A stretch of DNA of 64,000 nt from Gibbula magus. Taxonomy: Eukaryota > Mollusca > Gastropoda > Trochida > Trochidae. Every line of letters starts with the position of its first letter. Position 1 is the first letter of the stretch. Shown here piece after piece: positions 1 to 12,687 of the stretch. Both the position numbers and the translations under genes were made by a program. The notes beneath the pieces were generated by a model. The model saw only the letters and a program-made list of their open reading frames with translations, was not told the origin of the DNA and did no database searches. The stretch is taken from positions 41,551,548 to 41,615,547 of the forward strand of contig OW388299.1 of the NCBI GenBank assembly GCA_936450465.1, given 5' to 3'.

Positions 1-448
1 TATAAGAAAGACAATAAGTAGATGCTTTAAAGTTGTTGAAAACTGACGTTCATCATTTACAATTAATCAAATCACTTTAAATGTAGTTAAAACTGTATGT
101 CTCATATAACGAGTGTTGAACTTAATCATATATGTTGAGTTTTATTGAACCCGAGTCAAAACCCAAGGTGAGAATGTGATATCTACACTTAGTTTAATTT
201 TCATTTTATCAACATGCCCATGGTAATTAAATTTGGTATTAGTTTCCTACAATTAGATCGGATTCCCAATAGCATCTGTTTTAACATACATACATCCATA
301 TTTCAATGAGATAAAATGCAATTACAATAAAATAGAGTTAATGTAATCTATTAACATCAACTGTACGGTCAAAGAGGGGAAGTTTGTTGAATTAAAGCTG
401 CACTAACATTTACTAAACACTATTGCTTTTGAAAAGGGAATAATAAGG

Positions 449-472
449 GAAAGCTCGAAAGCTCGAAAGCTC
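449..472. repeat. 8-bp tandem repeat, 3 copies
   Basis: The octamer gaaagctc occurs three times head to tail. The matching place in duplication copy B (near 19050) has only one unit, so this is a small expansion private to copy A or a loss in B. Confidence 0.8.
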
Positions 473-1199
473 GTTGGAAGATATCACAGGTTTCGTTTAA
501 TTTAACAACACAATTTAACAACATTATTTTGCTTTCAGTAGTAATAAAATCATTCCTATCCTTCAGTAAATAAAGTTTGGTTTTCTTGCCGTTTCAAATA
601 CCCTGAAACTACGGGTTCGAACGAATGTGTAAACGCCAAATACTTGAATGTTTTGTATAGCTTCATTCATGATTTCTCTTCTGTTCTCTAGTCTCACGAA
701 TTCAAATTAATTTAACCTTTTGGTTAAACGCTTCAGAGACTCTGTACAAATCTATTCACTAGAGATAGATAGAGATGTTTTATTTAGTGAGTGAATACTT
801 GTTACAAGTTGTTAAAGTAGTACCAGGAGACACATGTACTGTGAGTTGTCTCGAGTGTGTTGAAGGTCTCCCAACAGAATAATTTAATGTAATTACATGT
901 ATATAACTGATGGAAACTAGAAGTTAGTGACTTCTTGTGTGAATACTTTGCAAATCCTAAAACACGAAATTTGATTCCAAATATAAAAACTTAAACATAT
1001 CAAAATTTAAAAAAACTCTTTATCACAACTTTATTTAATAAAAAAGGTAAATAAATATCTAAGAATTAATTAATTAACTTGTTTCTCAGATGTCAATTAT
1101 TCACATTCCTGGTCACCCTCGGTTACCCATGGTTTTATATATGCTCCGTTACTCTCCAATATATCACCCATGGGAAATTCCATCAGAGAAATCTGTACT

Positions 1200-1416
1200 C
1201 AAATTACCCGCCCTAGGCCGGCATGACCAAATCTAACCGCTACGCATCTTGGACCTGCGAGCCAATGACAATTCATATCACTTCGTTGCAAAGCACGCGA
1301 GGTCATTTTGTTAGCCATCCGTCACCGGTTATCTCCCTTGACAATTTCCGTCTTATCGTATTGAGTATTTTCTTTGGTTACTGACTTCATCACGCCGGCC
1401 AAGGGCGGGTAATTTG
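1200..1416. mobile_element. Short inverted-repeat element (MITE-like)
   Basis: The ends form 27-bp inverted repeats with two mismatches: the left arm 1200-1226 starts caaattacccgccc and the right arm 1390-1416 ends gggcgggtaatttg. The element lies in a ~380-bp segment absent from the matching place in duplication copy B (near 20035), so it is probably a later insertion. No clear target-site duplication flanks the arms. The interior is more GC-rich than the surroundings and has no open frame. Confidence 0.65.
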
Positions 1417-2113
1417 ATGAATCCTGATATGTTTGCGACAACCTTTTTAAGACTTAATCACACTGCATCAGTGAATTTAACCTCTCTGATTCATAACATG
1501 GCAAGTGTCATGCACTTTTTCTGTACCAATTTTATGTAAATAATTATATTGTAAAGGATTGTATCTCAATTGAAACATTCTATTTATGTCTATATATTTA
1601 AAAAAGTACAATAATAACAAGTCTGTATAAGAAAACAGGAGTTTTATTCACCTTTCAAGCTTTATGTATTCATTTATTTATTATTTTATATTAATGGTTA
1701 ACACCAACTAATTAATTGATGAGTTTACTTTAAGAATTCAATATTAATACTATTGAAAAGATATTATTGTTCTTGTAGCTTGTTTTGCTCAAATGTCGTA
1801 GACGAAATCCTTCAAGATTTTGCTGAAGTACCTGGAGGAAAATAGTCAGGTTTCATAACAGTGAGTCAATTAGCCATGATATACTACACTTATCACGACA
1901 ATGTGTCTCATGATGAGATCATGCATTACAAATCAAAGTGAACCCCTAGTGTAGGTAATGGAAGCTAAAATAAGAGTCACTCGTTATTGATGATGAAGCT
2001 ATAATTGTTTACCGTACTGATACTCAGATTGGTTTAAATGATTTCACTTTTGCTGTGGTCTTGATTCTATGCGAAGTTCTCCAGCTTAAAAAAGGTACTT
2101 CTCTTGCTAACGG

Positions 2114-2165
2114 TTCTCTCCCCACAGAGGTAACTGAAACATTGCTTGTCTTGTTACATCTGATA
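2114..2165. mobile_element. Terminal-motif fragment related to the Mutator-like element
   Basis: The sequence ttctctccccacagaggtaac followed by an inverted gttac.tctg resembles the terminus of the element at 33720-34303 (ttctcttcccacagaggtta, then an inverted cctctgtta). It is present in both duplication copies (here and 22948-23002), so it predates the duplication. Only one end is visible. Confidence 0.4.
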
Positions 2166-2268
2166 CACATGCAACACTTTTTCGGTTAGAAGTAGAGAAA
2201 ACAATATGCGTTCAATTCAAAGTTTGTTGTGCAAAGCATTGTTGCAGACTGAGCATTCGGTTGGTTCC

Positions 2269-2734
2269 TTAAAGGTACATCCATTGTGTTGTTTGGGGTC
2301 ACATATTTCAAACGTTATAAATGGTGTTACTTTATCGAGAAGTACCGACAGTTAACGAAAATAACCATTTTGTTGATAGTCGACTTAGTATGTTGGCGAT
2401 ATGAACGTAAAAGTAGTGATTTCTGATCGAAAATCGGACAATGCATCGCGATTGACGCGCGTCAATGAGTCAAACGTAATTTTGGAATCTTATATGACCT
2501 ACTAAACATGATCAACCCCAATTTGCCATTTTGTCTCTTATAAATAACTACTGTGCATGTAAATGGGACGTACATTTTCGGTTTGTGCACATGGATAACG
2601 ATGTTCCTCGATTTTAATTATGATATATTTGGCGATTGGAGATGAATATGCAAGTTGGGTAAACAGCACATGTGGTGAGTCGGGACGTATTAAAGCCTAA
2701 TACAATTTTATGAAACACAATGGATGCACCTTTA
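2269..2734 (+). mobile_element. TTAA-type MITE family 1, copy 1
   Basis: The element starts TTAA then aggtacatccattgtgt and ends with the inverted form, acacaatggatgcacct. It matches 3888-4385 over its whole length in the same orientation, and part of 60294-60723 in reverse. The left flank is TTAA and the right is TTTA, probably a mutated duplicate. Duplication copy B has no element here (near 23105), so this copy inserted after the duplication. TTAA targets are typical of piggyBac transposons, but no transposase is present, so that link is inferred. Confidence 0.75.
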
Positions 2735-3214
2735 TGCTTTGAAGAGACTGAAAGTCCTTCACAAATCTTTTACAAAACAAAACTCAGTCTGATGATTGTT
2801 AATTGGAGAAAATACGGTACATGTAGGTAACCGTGTAGCAAATTTCCACCGCTAGGTAATTCTACTTACAGCAATAGATATGTCCCACATATAACATTAG
2901 TTTTGTGAGAAGAAATGACTAGGTGAGAGAATGATTCTAAATGGAAAGACAGACATTCACGTTCTAATGCACATCGTTGGACGTTTATTATTTACATGAA
3001 TCAAGTGGTGAGCTGGTTTCTTTTCATATATATTTCATATTTAAAAACAAATATTCATGGTATTTTGGTTTAACTATCAGGTTAGACATTGTTTCGGGAT
3101 GATTATACTTGCTGTTCAAGTGGACTGAGCCAAGAATCTACTTTATATGGACATGTGTGTAAAATATGATGAGAATCCAGTGAACAGTTCTTGAGATATC
3201 CCGCTGAGGGAGAA

Positions 3215-3450
3215 ATGTGTCAATGACTATTGTTGATGATATGAGGTGTTGGTGGTAAATTTGTTTGTCCACGGAGGGAGAGATGTGTCAGTGAGTATTG
3301 TTGATGATATGAGGTGTTGTTTGTAATTATGTTTGTCCAAGGTGGGAACATGTGTCAATGACTTTTGCTGATGATATGAGGTATTGGTGGTAATTATGTT
3401 TGTCAAAGGTGGGAGAAATGTGTCAATGACTATTGTTGATAACATCAATT
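3215..3450. repeat. 67-68 bp tandem repeat, about 4 copies
   Basis: The motif atgtgtca recurs at 3215, 3283, 3350 and 3418, each time followed by tga.tattgttgatgatatgag or a close variant and then a tttgtc spacer. The array lies in the part of copy A that has no partner in copy B. An open frame on the minus strand over it only reads the repeat. Confidence 0.85.
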
Positions 3451-3887
3451 GGTAATTACTTTGAGTGATATGAGACGTTAACGTTATTGTTAATTATGTT
3501 TGTCCTGTCCACCTTCATCCGTTACAACAGTACTGTACAAATAACATCGTATCTGAAACTGTTGCAATTCAAAAGCTAGTGCTATAGCCACAATATCAAT
3601 GAATTATTTTATGTCAACCAAAGGGATCAAATATGAATGTTTAAAATATTCAAAAATAAAAACAAACATTTTCTTAATTAATCCAACATTTGAAAATCAC
3701 ACTTGCAGTAGAACCCAAAACAAGAGTGCAATGTAACTGTTCCACAATTTGTAGATTTGGGACGAAGACACGGCAATCGAAAGGGTAATGCTTCGGGATT
3801 TATTTTTCTACTGATGGTAGGTATATAAATGTAGTTGTTTGTCAGAAATATTTACGTTGCAGGTACACTGTACAATCAACAAATTTC

Positions 3888-4385
3888 TTAAAGGTACATC
3901 CATTGTGTCATTGGGGGTCACATATTGCAAACGTTATAAATGCTGTTACTTTATCGAGAAGTACCGACTGTTACCAAAAACTACAATTTTGATGATAGTA
4001 GACTAGACATATTGGTAATATGAAGGTAAGAGTAGTGAGTTCTGATCGAAAACCGGACAATGCGCAGCGTGTGGCGCGCGCCAATGAGTCAAACGTAATT
4101 CTTGAATCGTATTTATAACAGACAAAATGCCAAAATTGAGTTGATAATGTTTAATAGGTCACATAACTACTGTGCATGTACATGGGACGTGAAATTTCGG
4201 TTTCTGCTCATACATAATTATGTTACTCAATTTTAATTGGAAACTAGTAATTATGATTTATTTGGTGATTGGGGATAAATATGCAAGCTGGGTGAATTTA
4301 TTTGTATTGTAGACAGAACATGTGGTGAGTTGGAACGTATTTAAGCTAGATAAAATTTTATGAAACACAATGGATGTACCTTTAA
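3888..4385 (+). mobile_element. TTAA-type MITE family 1, copy 2
   Basis: TTAA flanks both ends (3888-3891 and 4382-4385). The inner ends are perfect 17-bp inverted repeats, aggtacatccattgtgt and its complement. The body matches copy 1 throughout. It carries a central cgaaaaccggacaat block that is also in copy 3. There is no coding potential, so it is a non-autonomous element. Confidence 0.82.
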
Positions 4386-5058
4386 ATGGGCTGCAAAGTA
4401 CAACATGCTGAACTATTTGTACCTTCCCTGTATAGACATAAAGTCATTGCAAAAGCGTGTACAGGTTATAATATATGGAAACATTTCATTATGGATAAAG
4501 ATCATTTGCACTGGCAGATAAAGTAGGAAATTGCATGATTGTCTTGGAAATGTAAATCATTATACAAATATAAAGAATTGTTTCAAATGTCAATTTAATA
4601 GAAAAAACTTAGTAACCTTGTCGAACATCTTGTTGGCGCCTGAATGTTTGAGCATTAAACGTATTCAATCTCATTTTCAACATGCAAAGTGTAGAACCGC
4701 TTTTTGTAATTTTCTCTTGTAATCAAGCTCTCTTGTTTCATGTCAACGTCAAATGTCATATGTTTTTCTTTCTGATACAAGTTTTGAAATGGGCTATGGC
4801 AATGTATTTCAGGGTTATTTCATTTCAAAGTTACCATGTAAACTAAGAAGCTCTATGTTTATTCGACATCGAACTTATAACTGGTAATACAAATCTTCTT
4901 TTGGAATCAAATTCCAGATCATATTATTACATGTGTTTCATCAAGTGTGAGGAAATTATCAATAATCTGAGCACGTTGGCATCACAACTCCACTATGCAT
5001 TCTACGAAATGAATAGTTATTCCATTTTTATCAAGAATGTTATAGTATATTAGGAAAT

Positions 5059-5832
5059 CTGACTATCACTATCTTGTAATAATCTGTTATTGAGTTGAAG
5101 AATTCTGACTATCACTATCGTGTAATAATATGTTATTGATTTAAAGAACTCTGACTATCATTATAGTGTAATAATCTGTTATTGATATAGAGAACTCTGA
5201 CTATCATTATAGTGTAATAATCTGTTATCGATATAGAGAAATCTGACTATCATTATAGTGTAATAATCTGTTATTGATTTAGAGAACTCTGACTATCATT
5301 ATAGTGTAATAATCTGTTATCGATATAGAGAACTCTGACTATCATTATAGTGTAATAATCTGTTATTGATTTAGAGAACTCTGACTATCATTATAGTGTA
5401 ATAATCTGTTATCGATATAGATAACTCTGACTATCATTATAGTGTAATAATCTGTTATTGATTTAGAGAACTCTGACTATCATTATAGTGTAATAATCTG
5501 TTATTGATTTAGAGAACTCTGACTATCATTATAGTGTAATAATCTGTTATCGATATAGAGAACTCTGACTATCATTATAGTGTAATAATCTGTTATTGAT
5601 TTAGAGAACTCTGACTATCATTATAGTGTAATAATCTGTTATCGATATAGAGAACTCTGACTATCATTATAGTGTAATAATCTGTTATTGATTTAGAGAA
5701 CTCTGACTATCATTATAGTGTAATAATCTGTTATCGATATAGAGAACTCTGACTATCATTATAGTGTAATAATCTGTAATTGATTTAGAGAACTCTGACT
5801 ATCATCATCGTGTAATAATCTGTATTAATTCA
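5059..5832. repeat. 46-bp satellite with 92-bp higher-order structure, 17 units
   Basis: The anchor ctgactatca recurs exactly every 46 bases from 5059 to 5795, giving 17 units. From unit 5 onward the linker alternates between attgatttag and atcgatatag, so the true repeat is a 92-bp dimer. The alternation slips once, where units 9 and 10 both carry attgatttag. The outer units at both ends are more diverged, as expected if the array grows from its centre. It sits at the right edge of duplication copy A and has no counterpart in copy B. Confidence 0.95.
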
Positions 5833-8800
5833 GGTCACTGATAGACTGCTCAGTTTCCTACTTTGAACTCCCAGAGTTCACTTGAAGTTTATCTCAGAAC
5901 AGTATTGTTTGATGTGGCTACATCTCCCGGCAGTCTCAAATAGCAACATACATTTACTCACTTTCCTGTCAGTGCGTTTCATCAACACACCTTTACAGTA
6001 TGGATGCACAAGGTCCTTTTTTCTATCTGTTCATCTTTGTACTGATTTGCTGTTTCCTCAATTAACAGGAGCCACGTTGTTGTTGCTGCCACAGTAATAA
6101 TCTTATATTGAGAGATATAACATGCTGGAAGGGTAAGCACATATAAATGATTGATGCAGGCTCACAGTAGCCACAAGGATTGTGCCAGATTGTGCCTTTG
6201 CCATATATCATCATTACAGACATTCAAAATCGACTTTATCCGGCAGAAGCATTTTGTGTTTGATTCTGTTGAAAATTGGGTATAATTTTCTGACAGATAG
6301 AAGTAGGCATGAAAAGACAGAGATACAACCGATTTAATTATCTCTCACTAACTACGTTATGTGGGCATACGAACTGTTATTGTGCCTTCTTCGGGGTCTT
6401 TTTTTATTTGATCTTAGGTTCATATATACACGCTATATATCATCTCGTTTTTATTTACTTCACAGATGCATCTATTAGTAATGGGAAACATAAAAAAAGA
6501 AATAATGTCCTGTTTAGGAGATTTTTCCAAGTCTGATTTATATTGGACCGTTAGAAACATCTAAAGAAAGACATGATACTATCTTCACACTCGCAGAAAC
6601 TCTGACTACACGATTAGATTCACAAACATGTACTTTCCCTTTGTTATTTGAGACAGTGTTTTACATCATTGCTTCAAAACAATGAATATTACACATACTT
6701 CGAGCCGCTATAGCTAATATTATCATACTTTCGTCATGTTTTTGAAAAGCATTTTGATATGAAGAAGAAAATATCTGGATAACAACTTTTTTTAATGTGA
6801 AAAGACACGGGTTAAGGAGGCGTATGTTTACCATTTCATCCTAGGCACATAAGAGGCTGTTATCCAGAAGTCGTGTTTTTAAAACTACCATTGCGATTTA
6901 GCATTTAGGTGAAACCTATAAGCGCCTATTTGAACTAGTCAACAGTCTCATATTTGGGACTACATGGTTTGCAAAATCTCAAATTATTGCTTAATGGTTT
7001 GCACTACACTGATACCGACATAGATGCTGAATCTCTTTCAAGATTCATGGTCCGAAATATAGCATACTACTCATTGATCTATTCTATCTCCAAAGACATG
7101 CAAGTGCAAGTGCAAGTCAAATAAAAACGTTGACTGTTTATGTATTATATGTTTTGATTTGTAAAGTCAATCGAATTTTCAAATCATTTGTTAAAGTTTG
7201 ATAAAATAATTAGATGCATTTCAAGGAAAAGGAAAAGTATTTGCATTGGATATGAAATAAATTCTGAAAGAAGACGCTTAAAAGCTCTGCGCTGTAATGA
7301 AATCCATAGCCAATAGTTTGTCTTTCAACCAGCCATTACGCACACAACAAGTCAGAAAAGATTCAGTTTAAATGATATGTTAATTGAAAACCTCATTTAG
7401 TACCTATCAATATTCACCATTTACATTAAAAAAATTTTTTCTCCATTTTCTGTACTTTATTACAATACACATACGATTGAGAAGACATTTATGATATTGT
7501 TGAGGAGATTGCGATGATAGAATATGTTTGTGGTACAGTATTTGATATTTCATATTCTGATTTAATATCCTTAACTTATAACTTTGCATTATGATATTCA
7601 ATCGATTTATGGTAATGCATACCTATAATGGTATTTTAGAATACTCCTTGTGATTACACTAATAATATAAAACTAATTGCACTAATAATGGCATGAAATC
7701 ATGCAATTTATAGTATTCATATATTGTGGAAATCAATGCTTCATTCCGAGTTTCCTGAATATTTACTCTCAGATTAACTGTCTTCAGTAATGTCACTCTA
7801 ATCTGACACCTCGGGTAATGTGTTATTGTCTTCTGTAATCTCTATTCAGTATATTCATTAATCAAGTCTAGGTTAGCTTGACTCTAGATGTGAGACTGCC
7901 CCATTATACTTCATCAGTTCTGTCAATAGGAACAACAATGAACTGCATTGAATTTAAGATTGTCACGCTTGTTATGCTAATCCAATATTTATCAAGGGAA
8001 ATTGAATTCCTACTTTATGCATTACAGGAAAACAGATGTAGACCACCATATAGTTCATTTATCAATAAAACAGCGGTCGTCAATGCGGAAGCCAGTGAGT
8101 GTTGTAATGATCCAACCAGCACCACATCATGTCCAGTATAATTTGTATGTCTATATTTCAAGATGAGGAACAAAACATGCAGATGTGTACTGAAAGAATT
8201 CTTATATGAACTGTCATCTGTTCATTTTTTTCTATATCAATTTCAAGTGAATATTCCAAATTGAGAAGGAAGCGATATACAACGTATGCTCATAGCATCT
8301 GGACACAAATTGCCACATACCAAAAAGGAATATCAAATCACCGGGATACGAATGTTTCCAGATCGACAAACTGAACATCCCTCCCTGATGATCTTAAGTT
8401 GTTACCAACCTCTTCAAAATGTTTATATTTGTTTACTTAATTTTTGTGTTATTCATTGTCAGCCTACCTGAGTGCACCATTAAAACTGGCATAGTAGTAT
8501 AGTTCTCACACTGAAGAGTTCAACAAAGATCTTGCTGTACCAAGTCACACCTTATCCTTCCAAATCGGAAATAAGAAATATGATTTTTAACTCTCGAATG
8601 TTATGTTATATTGTATCAATTTTGATAATAAATGGTAAATTTTAGGAAACAGTATATGCAAAAAACGTGCTATAGCACCGTTAATGTCTGCAGAATTTCT
8701 TTCAGAGACCATTTCAATTATTTTTCTATGTACAATTAAACCTTCAGTTACATGCATAACGTCGAATGGTTGCCACATGCTGTACGATATAGAGCTAAAG

Positions 8801-9397
8801 ATTTAGTCGTCTGAATAATTTGTCTGACCGCTAATGTGTGATACTGACAGTACATTATATTACTTATGGTTGTATATATGTCTTTATGAAAATTGATTAA
8901 TTTCTCACTCTTTCCTATCACTTTATGTGAATTATGAGCAATAAAAGTATGCTGTGCTCTTTCGTATGGTTATTGACTGCTTTATGAAATTGTGTCAATT
9001 ACTTCTCGATATATTGATAACGGCAATGAAATAGGAAGTGCCCGAGAAGTGATGTAGAATATCCCTGTTCTCTCATAACACTCTCTTTACTGAATTGAGA
9101 TGTAGCATTATATGGTTTATGTTATTGTTGTTCGTCTCTTTAAAGAAACATAAACCTTCCTCACCTGTTCTAGTGATCAATATAAATATAGTTAAATAGA
9201 CACCAACTGTGATGCGTGCAGACACATAGTTTAATCTAAAACTTTGAGAGGACTATGACAATAATTTGCATCTAGTAGATTGTCACGAAATCGAATATAT
9301 TTATCCTGCTTTGTAAACTCTGTTATAGGAAAATAGTTCCTGCTGTGATCATTTGTATTCAACTTTCGTGATTCCACTCACGAGTGAATTCTCTACA
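5833..9397. other. Anonymous AT-rich DNA
   Basis: No repeat family, RNA gene or convincing coding exon is visible. One short segment at 8028-8094 has an acceptor-like attacag before it and a donor-like gtgagt after it (see findings), but nothing supports a gene around it. Confidence 0.5.
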
Positions 9398-10076
9398 TGT
9401 TGTAGCTTAAAGAATGAAGAACAATGTTATGTAGTTGGCCAACCCAGACCACAACATCAACTGGAGCAACATCAAGGTCCTAGAAAAGAACCAGGCCAAC
9501 TACAACAAAGTAAGGAAATACCTCGAAGCCATCCATATTAAGAAAATAGCACCAGCCCTAAAGAGAGACGAAGGATACTACATCCCAAACGCCTCCATCA
9601 CTTGCTACTTTAATCAACTCATATTCATATTTACCTCATCTTCAATCACCATATTGCTGTGTAAATCTCCCAATTACCCCCAATCATCAATAACCATTAT
9701 GTTAAATCATTCAATATCCTTAACAAGCTGTGTACATCAACCTAGACTTAATCTCTTTAACAAACGGTGTACATCAACCTCATCTGCTGTATAAACACTG
9801 TAAATCATGATCTCTGGCTTCTGCTCAATATGTGTACATCAAGCCTATCTACTGTAATAACAACTCAAAATCTTCTCATCCTCCTCTATTGTATAAACAC
9901 TACTTGTATATAAACCATGGGAATTTGTTCAACTGTATCACTTGCTTCACAACGACATTAGTATGTCGAAACGTCGCCTATACAGAAAAAAGAAGTTGTG
10001 TATCCATAAAATTGTTTTTCATTCTTCATCACCTCAACTTCTAGAATGCCCATCAAAGATATTTTGTTGTAGCTTA
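9398..10076 (+). mobile_element. 5'-truncated Penelope-like retroelement with 12-bp TSD
   Basis: The 12-mer tgttgtagctta lies at 9398-9409 and again at 10065-10076, bracketing a 655-bp insert. The insert begins inside the end of a GIY-YIG-type endonuclease reading frame (9435-9617). It continues with a non-coding 3' region containing a hairpin, cgacat/atgtcg at 9953-9968, directly followed by gaaacgtcg. A stem followed by 'gaaacg' is a familiar feature of Penelope-like element tails. Everything upstream, including the reverse transcriptase, is missing, so this is a dead-on-arrival 5' truncation. Confidence 0.72.
9435..9617 (+). pseudogene. C-terminal fragment of a Penelope-like GIY-YIG endonuclease domain
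   Basis: The frame reads NPDHNINWSNIKVL, then EAIHIKKIAPAL, then KRDEGYYIP. This fits the tail of the endonuclease fused to reverse transcriptase in Penelope-like elements: an H-x-I-x-W segment, a K-V-L motif, an E-A-x-x-I helix and an L-N-R-D-x-G-like end, here with KRD for NRD. The catalytic GIY and YIG motifs are upstream and absent. A TAG stop lies directly before the fragment in the same frame. The frame stays open to 9794 by chance, since the later part is low-complexity 3' region. Confidence 0.65.
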
Positions 10077-11490
10077 GTTGCAACTTGGTCAAATGATTGT
10101 TTTTACAATTTGTTTTCACTCCAGACTACAGTTCAATATTACAACTAGTGTACATTCTATATTTCTAATACTTAGAGGCCACAGGCCTATAGTACAAAAA
10201 CGTACAAACGATTCACATGCAAAAAACATAGAAAACACCGTAACAGGGATCACGTCATGATAAGTTAGCATTTCAACATATTAAACAGTAACATTTCACT
10301 TCTAATATAAACTTGTTATACATATCACATCATAACTGTGAATTACGAAGTAACGTCCCATGGTAGATGAAAGTTGATAAAGTACGAAAGTATTGTCATT
10401 ATGTAAAGGCAAAGATATATAAATGCCTTCACAATGAGACTTCTGTACATCACGCAGAACACTGATTGAGTAAACTATGTTATGTTTTATGAACAAAATC
10501 AGACTCATGAGCAAGCGAGATCTGTTAAATTCCAAATCCCAAATAACCTCAAATCTTTGATCACTATCAGAATAAGATCATAATTTCTTTCTGATAAAGA
10601 TTGTGGGGCAAACATTTCGGAACCCTACTTCTAGACAAATCATAGTCTATAATCTGCTTCTACACAGGAAATAGTGGGAAATGATGGATGGTTTCCCATG
10701 AGAGCCTGTCCACTTGTTGACCACTGATATGTGATATTGACCATTAGATATGAGATACTCACAAAGTGCATTCTCTATGTTTGTTTAATTGCTATAACTC
10801 GTTCACGGGGAAACTTTAAGTGATCAGTAACTGTTTGTATTATATGATGCTCTATAAACGCCCCCAGTATACATACATGAATGTGTTGCTGAAATGAGAT
10901 GAAGTAAAACCACGCCTGAAATACCAACTTGGATCATATGCAGTGAACAACGTATCACAGAGATCGATGTGGTTGTTGTATCATTCTTTTTGTCACTGTT
11001 TATTTATTGTGACAATAATGAGTCGTACATTTGACCTAAGATGAGGGTAATGTTCTACCAAAAAGTGGGTTAATTGGAAATCTTACTGGCTTCTATATTC
11101 ATTGTTACGATAACTGACTGAAGGATAACGACCTAAATTTCACTACGTAAAAGAAGTGTCTGATAAGTTATGAAAGGTACCCCGTATCTGTCACGACATG
11201 CCCTATATTAAAGGGCTTCCTGCTATAAAAGTTTTAGTGTAGTGTTGCTCCTGTCCATAGAGAAGCATAAACAATATTCACTGGCTTTCAAATATAGAAA
11301 TGAGGCTTTCAATTTCATTTCGTCAGCCAAGATTCAACACTTGGATAAGTATGAGCTACCCCTAGTAGTTCTTTGCAACAAGTAAATTGCCGTGCCTGTG
11401 TCAGAATGCAGGCGTGTTAATCTTCAGGCATATGTGTTCAAGAGATCCACCCAACTAACTGTGAACTTTATAGACCAATTAAGGCAGGAA
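10077..11490. other. Anonymous AT-rich DNA
   Basis: I see no repeat, RNA gene or coding signal here. The short open frames lack any recognisable motif. Confidence 0.5.
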
Positions 11491-11494
11491 CAAG

Positions 11495-11565
11495 TCCATT
11501 ATTCAAGTTAATTGCCAATCAATGGTTTCCACACAGCAATAGACTGATGAATGTGTCTTTATATG
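11495..11565 (+). repeat. Dispersed repeat X, short member
   Basis: The segments caagttaattgccaatcaa and agactgatgaatgtgtctt occur in the same order in 50845-51135 (reverse strand) and in 59845-60143, where the second segment is more diverged. Only about 70 bases of the family are present here. Confidence 0.55.
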
Positions 11566-12687
11566 GCATCCCTATATCTCAAAGTATCTATTTTTATAGA
11601 TATTAATCCCTTCAATCAGGGTAATAATTGACATTTGGTGCAATGGGTTTAAATGGGGATTTTGTACACGACAATCATGATTGTTTATGACGTTTAAAAT
11701 AATTTAAACACTTATCAAATAGTTGAGGATCAAGGGAGTTGAAAGTATTCAAAATCAGTTGTACTCTCCCAGGAGATGCTTTATACCAAGGACGTCGTTA
11801 TTTAGTCAACATTCATACCATTACATAATATTGTTCTCTTTAAAATAGTTAACCGTTGGAACGTTATATATTAAAGCATCAGTATGTTATGTTTGGTGCA
11901 AAGTAAATCTCATCACATACTTTGAGCATTGCATCTGCAAGTGAATGAGTTAGTACACACAGTTAATGAAATACTGTTACATCCATTACACATCCCAAGC
12001 TAACATTAATAGACAATGCTATCAAGGAGGTGCGGACCATTTCGTGCAAATATCTAGATATGATTTTCAATCATGAGTAATTCTTCTATCCGAAACATCT
12101 ATTGGGAAAAATTTTGATCATCCATAAAACTACTGCTTTCGTCATACTAAAAACTTCTAGAATCCCATTCAAACATTTCCTATAAATCAGAAGCAGGCCA
12201 GTTCATGCGTGTGTCTGATTTCTGCATGATACGAGCAGCTCATCCAACCACCATGGATCATTAAACGACTCCAGTGGCATATTAAAAGTTGGGGAAATCG
12301 AGTATTGGACAGTCTGGTTGATAACATAATCAATTGTAGAGAATCTACTGCTAATCGACTCGATCTTTTGGGATGGAACTGAACAAACCAATTGTTGATA
12401 AGATAAACGTGATGAAGCTGTATCTTCTCAAAATGAGAAGGTACAAAGAATTAGAATTCGCTTATGACAACAATTTGCAGCAACGTATTATAGTTGTGAT
12501 TTAGTCTGACGTGCGTTTTATTGCATAAAATATACCTTTTGCACTAATGGAAAGTGGGTACCGTATTGCTTGTCAACGGTCATGGTCGTTTTGGGATTTG
12601 CTGTTTTTTTCACACATCTGACCTCTTCACAGTGCCCTGAATATGTCTTTCTCCAGCTCTCTCTGTTGAGTAAAGAAGTTGACATAT
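11566..12687. other. Anonymous AT-rich DNA
   Basis: Nothing recognisable was found on either strand. Confidence 0.5.

Larger units (their letters stand above)
1..5040 (+). repeat. Segmental duplication 1, copy A
   Basis: This stretch aligns in the same order and orientation with 18566-26980. Matching blocks are roughly 1-1080 with 18566-20030, 1460-1680 with 20036-20240, 1690-2268 with 22530-23105, 2735-3200 with 23105-24110, and 4440-5040 with 26240-26980. By eye the copies are clearly homologous but with many substitutions and indels. Copy A alone carries inserts at about 1080-1460 and 2269-2734. The middle part, 3215-4385, has no clear partner. The left edge is cut by the window start. 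No gene is visible in it. Confidence 0.85.

Noticed and set aside
3227..3448. Minus-strand frame with repeated NTSYHQQ and similar words
   Set aside because: It reads the 67-bp tandem repeat; the stop-free frame comes from the period, not from coding.
5059..5832. CRISPR array
   Set aside because: The units are contiguous 46-bp tandem repeats without unique spacers, and the genome is eukaryotic.
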